64,000 bases of DNA, taken from positions 62,001 to 126,000 of the IMG/VR virus record IMGVR_UViG_3300042894_002308; one strand, written 5' to 3'. Shown piece after piece: positions 61,547 to 64,000 of this stretch; position 1 is the first letter of the stretch; each line of letters starts with the position of its first letter. Both the position numbers and the translations under genes were made by a program. The notes beneath the pieces were generated by a model, which was not told where the DNA came from, ran no database searches, and saw only the letters and a list, made by a program, of their open reading frames with translations. Origin of the DNA: a virus.

Positions 61547-62147
61547 CTTTCTGGTCTGTATTGATTTCTTCATCTGATTCTTTTTTCTTAAAAAGATCCC
61601 CAACAGATTGAATAATTCCTTTTACAGAATCTATTGCATCTGCTGTATTAAAGCCTTCACCAGCCTCTTTAGGAAATTTATTTAAAGGACATACAAGATC
61701 TGGCATCCATAATTTGTGAGAAAGGGCTGCTCTTGGATTCTTTGCACTACAACCACAACTAGAACACCAACCAATAGATTCAGAATCTGGTTTAAAATTA
61801 TTTCTTCGTGGGCATCCCATACATAATGCTTTTCTTTTTTCAAAAACTTCTTCAGATACTTTACCAGTTAATAACTGAGATCCCTCTATTTTTGTATATG
61901 AGATTGCATTTTTTAAGAATGGTTTATTCTCTTGAACGGGTGTTTGTTCAATAGTAAGTTCAGTTACATTTAATTGTTTTCTTTCTTTACAAACAAAACA
62001 ATTTACTGATTGTGGATTTATGTTTTTTAAAGAACAAAATGTTTTACATTCTTCTACATTTACACTCCAATATTCACAATTTATTTTTTCATATGAAATA
62101 TTTGGAGGACACTTATATCTATCTTTTAAAAATAAATTATCTGACAT
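61542..62147 (-). CDS. Cysteine-rich putative zinc-binding protein
   Basis: 201 aa. An N-terminal cluster (YKCPPNISYEKINC, ECKTFCSLKNI, CFVCKERK) is followed by a second one near residues 108-155: ALCMGCPRRNNF, GWCSSCGCSAKNP and HKLWMPDLVCPLNKFPKE. The second cluster (CxxCP...CxxCGC...HxxWxxxxCP) is like that of the 150-aa gene at 46772. Such treble-clef or rubredoxin-like knuckles bind zinc. The C-terminus is charged. It follows the large Cys-rich virion gene by 9 nt and has no clear function. Confidence 0.72.
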   Translation of the reverse strand: MSDNLFLKDRYKCPPNISYEKINCEYWSVNVEECKTFCSLKNINPQSVNCFVCKERKQLNVTELTIEQTPVQENKPFLKNAISYTKIEGSQLLTGKVSEEVFEKRKALCMGCPRRNNFKPDSESIGWCSSCGCSAKNPRAALSHKLWMPDLVCPLNKFPKEAGEGFNTADAIDSVKGIIQSVGDLFKKKESDEEINTDQKE

Positions 62148-62156
62148 ATATCACCC

Positions 62157-64000
62157 TTAAATTAACGTTACATTACAAATTTGTGGATTATCAAAATCAT
62201 CCCATATTTCTGGACACGAAAATCCATCAACACCACTCCAACATTTTGGATTAATCATTTGTGTTTGTGGATCGGCTTCCCATTGTTGTAATGTTTTAAA
62301 AGTTGAAACTACATAACTATTATCAAAATCAGGACAATTAGTTGGATTCGGAATACAAGCTGCATATTGTGGTGTTTTTCTTCCACATAAACTGTGACCC
62401 CATGTCATTCTAATATCACTATCACAACAATTTGTAAGTCTTTTAGATTCAACATATACATATATTGAATATACTGGAGAATTGACGTATACAGTATATT
62501 CTATTCTTCGTATTAATTTATCTCCACTTGGTATATCTGTTACAATGGCATCACCTATATCAACTCGATCTCCGGGAATACCTTGTATGATATCTCGTGG
62601 ACCACCAATCCAGTATGTGTCTGGGGCTCCCAAATCTATTACTGTATATTTACCTTCTGATGCTGCTTGTAATGCAGCAATGTATGTACTTAATCTACAC
62701 CCATTGGCTTTAACTAATGGACCAAGATCAAGCGGTCCTGGAGGAATTCCATCACATGTACCTTCAGCATAAATGTTAAATGGATAAGGTGAACCTGTGC
62801 CTGCAGTACATTCTGGATCAACTATAACACACTCAGTTATTATTTTATATGCTGCATCTCTAAGAACATTTGGTTGATTTAAATCACTTTCAAGATCTGG
62901 CAAACCTACATCATTTTTTATACCACATTCTGTTTGTCTACCATAACATTGTTGTCCCAGTCCAGATCCCCATATAGCACTACCTACATTAGGCAGATTA
63001 TATGGTCCAGTTTGTGGTTCACCATTATTAAAAAATATTGAAAAGGGTGACAATGTATAAACACATAGTCTAGGTTTAGATGAATTTGGAACATCTGATC
63101 CTGGAAGAGGTGGGCACTGTGGAGTGCGACAATTTCCTCCAACAGTTTGTTCTTCAGAGTAATAATAACTATTGGATAAACTTAATTTTGCTGTAAAACT
63201 ACTACTATCAATAAATGGTGTTTCTCTAAAGTCATAAGAACAACTACAGTCGTTTGTAATAAGAGTACAATCTGACAAAAATGTTCCTTGACCAGTATAA
63301 TTTATACTAAAATTAACATTAGCATTAAATGGTGACTTTCCATTCCATGGTTCTGAAACTTCTGTGCAACAGTTTTTTGGTTCAGTATCACCAGAATTAT
63401 TTGATCCTAGTCCACCACTATTTCCAGTATTATTGCAATCTTGATTTGGTGCAGAACACTCTGTGCAAGGATTTTCTAAAATAACATCATTAATAGTTCC
63501 ACGTTCTTGAATACTGTCACCAAATGGTTCCCACAAACTTGTTTTAAACGCCAGATAATACCATCCATTTTTCCTAGTATAAAATATTTCTGGATAAGAA
63601 TCTACATCATCACAAGAATAAAATGAATTGGGGCAAGTTGTTTTATTGCAAGGACAATATTCAAAACCCCAGCATGATTGTGGTGTGTTATTATTTGGAA
63701 TTTCACATATTGGAAAGGCGTATATACCTTCACAACAGTTAGCCCAAGGTTTACATGCAACTTCAGTTATTTCTGCATCTTCTGGTAACATATAATCGGG
63801 ATCACATGGAGCACCGCATTGAAATAACAAATAATATAATTCACCATTGTACTTAAAAGTTTTATATAAAACTTCTGATAATTCACCTGTACGAGATAAC
63901 TCTTGGAATCCAGTTGCACCTGAACCACCTGATAAACCAAAAGTGCTATCTGGACATGTAAATGCTCCTAATCCACCTCCACCATATCCACCACCTAAAC
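62157..64000 (-). CDS. Cysteine-rich virion protein, 5' end beyond the window
   Basis: The frame is open from the right edge to a stop at 62157, at least 613 residues. A TTG at 63830 is not the true start, because the frame continues upstream through LGGGYGGGGLGAF and SGGSGATGFQELSRTGELSE. More than 40 Cys are seen, often in CC or CxxC pairs (ANCCEGIYAFPIC, CPCNKTTCPNSFYSC), together with many Asn, Pro and Gly residues. This looks like a disulphide- or metal-stabilised extracellular or fibre-like virion protein. No family was recognised. AAGGGTG before the next ATG indicates an operon with the 201-aa gene. Confidence 0.75.
   Translation of the reverse strand, partial: LGGGYGGGGLGAFTCPDSTFGLSGGSGATGFQELSRTGELSEVLYKTFKYNGELYYLLFQCGAPCDPDYMLPEDAEITEVACKPWANCCEGIYAFPICEIPNNNTPQSCWGFEYCPCNKTTCPNSFYSCDDVDSYPEIFYTRKNGWYYLAFKTSLWEPFGDSIQERGTINDVILENPCTECSAPNQDCNNTGNSGGLGSNNSGDTEPKNCCTEVSEPWNGKSPFNANVNFSINYTGQGTFLSDCTLITNDCSCSYDFRETPFIDSSSFTAKLSLSNSYYYSEEQTVGGNCRTPQCPPLPGSDVPNSSKPRLCVYTLSPFSIFFNNGEPQTGPYNLPNVGSAIWGSGLGQQCYGRQTECGIKNDVGLPDLESDLNQPNVLRDAAYKIITECVIVDPECTAGTGSPYPFNIYAEGTCDGIPPGPLDLGPLVKANGCRLSTYIAALQAASEGKYTVIDLGAPDTYWIGGPRDIIQGIPGDRVDIGDAIVTDIPSGDKLIRRIEYTVYVNSPVYSIYVYVESKRLTNCCDSDIRMTWGHSLCGRKTPQYAACIPNPTNCPDFDNSYVVSTFKTLQQWEADPQTQMINPKCWSGVDGFSCPEIWDDFDNPQICNVTLI

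Noticed and set aside
62157-63830. TTG at 63830 as start of the Cys-rich protein
   Set aside because: The frame is open from there to the window edge with coding-like sequence, so the true start lies outside.
1-64000. tRNA, integrase, attachment site or photosynthesis-type host genes
   Set aside because: Looked for because they are common in T4-like aquatic phages; none was recognised by eye. A tRNA scan and a protein search would be needed to exclude them.

Overview
The window is a 64 kb piece of a tailed-phage (myovirus) genome related to T4, of the marine or freshwater T4-like type. Recognisable T4 homologues cover head, neck, tail, baseplate, replication, recombination and late transcription: gp4, gp6, gp13-gp23, gp25, gp26, gp32, gp33, gp44, gp45, gp46, gp47, gp48, gp55, gp62, RegA, UvsY and UvsW. 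The DNA is A+T-rich, genes are packed with 1-4 bp overlaps, and I saw no tRNA, insertion sequence, CRISPR array or host gene block. The host cannot be named from this window.

Layout. 1-15.2 kb (minus strand): four giant collagen-like fibre or adhesin genes, one of them running off the left edge, with two or three accessory virion genes. 15.3-16.5 kb: a glycosyltransferase. 16.5-22.8 kb: the replication and transcription module regA, 62, 44, 45, a 50-aa ORF, a 94-aa virion-like ORF, 46, 47, 55. 22.8-30.8 kb: a ten-gene sugar-nucleotide and glycosyltransferase island (gmd, a ColD-like PLP enzyme, an SDR, GT9-, GT10-, GT11- and GT25-like transferases, an FkbM methyltransferase), visibly poorer in G+C. 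30.8-33.5 kb (plus): uvsY, uvsW and an Sm-like protein. 33.5-53.9 kb (minus): the conserved morphogenesis block, gp48, gp53-like, hub genes, gp25, gp6, gp13 to gp23. 54.0-56.3 kb (plus): gp4, a tube-family protein, and gp26 with a probable -1 frameshift extension. 56.3-57.4 kb (minus): gp32 and gp33. 57.5-59.8 kb (plus): two virion proteins. 59.9-64 kb: small accessory genes and a cysteine-rich virion protein running off the right edge.

Transcription. Two promoter classes can be read. Early-type sites are TTGACT/TTGACA-N16-TATACT-like. Late sites match an eight-base element close to the T4 late box TATAAATA (observed as T/C/A/G, then A or C, then TAAATA). The late machinery (gp55, gp33, gp45) is encoded in the window. 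Many promoters in both classes lie so close to the start codon (gap about 4-9 nt) that the predicted transcript begins at or next to the AUG/GUG; those genes lack a Shine-Dalgarno sequence, whereas most genes with a more distant promoter have one. This suggests widespread leaderless mRNAs and is the most unusual signal I found.

Other points: a probable programmed -1 ribosomal frameshift at the end of gp26 (AAAGGAGG, 10 nt, TTTAAAT) that adds a 66-residue domain; a phage-borne GDP-deoxysugar pathway whose ColD-like enzyme has His in place of the PLP lysine; two tandem tail-tube paralogues; a short sheath; and modules shared between fibres.
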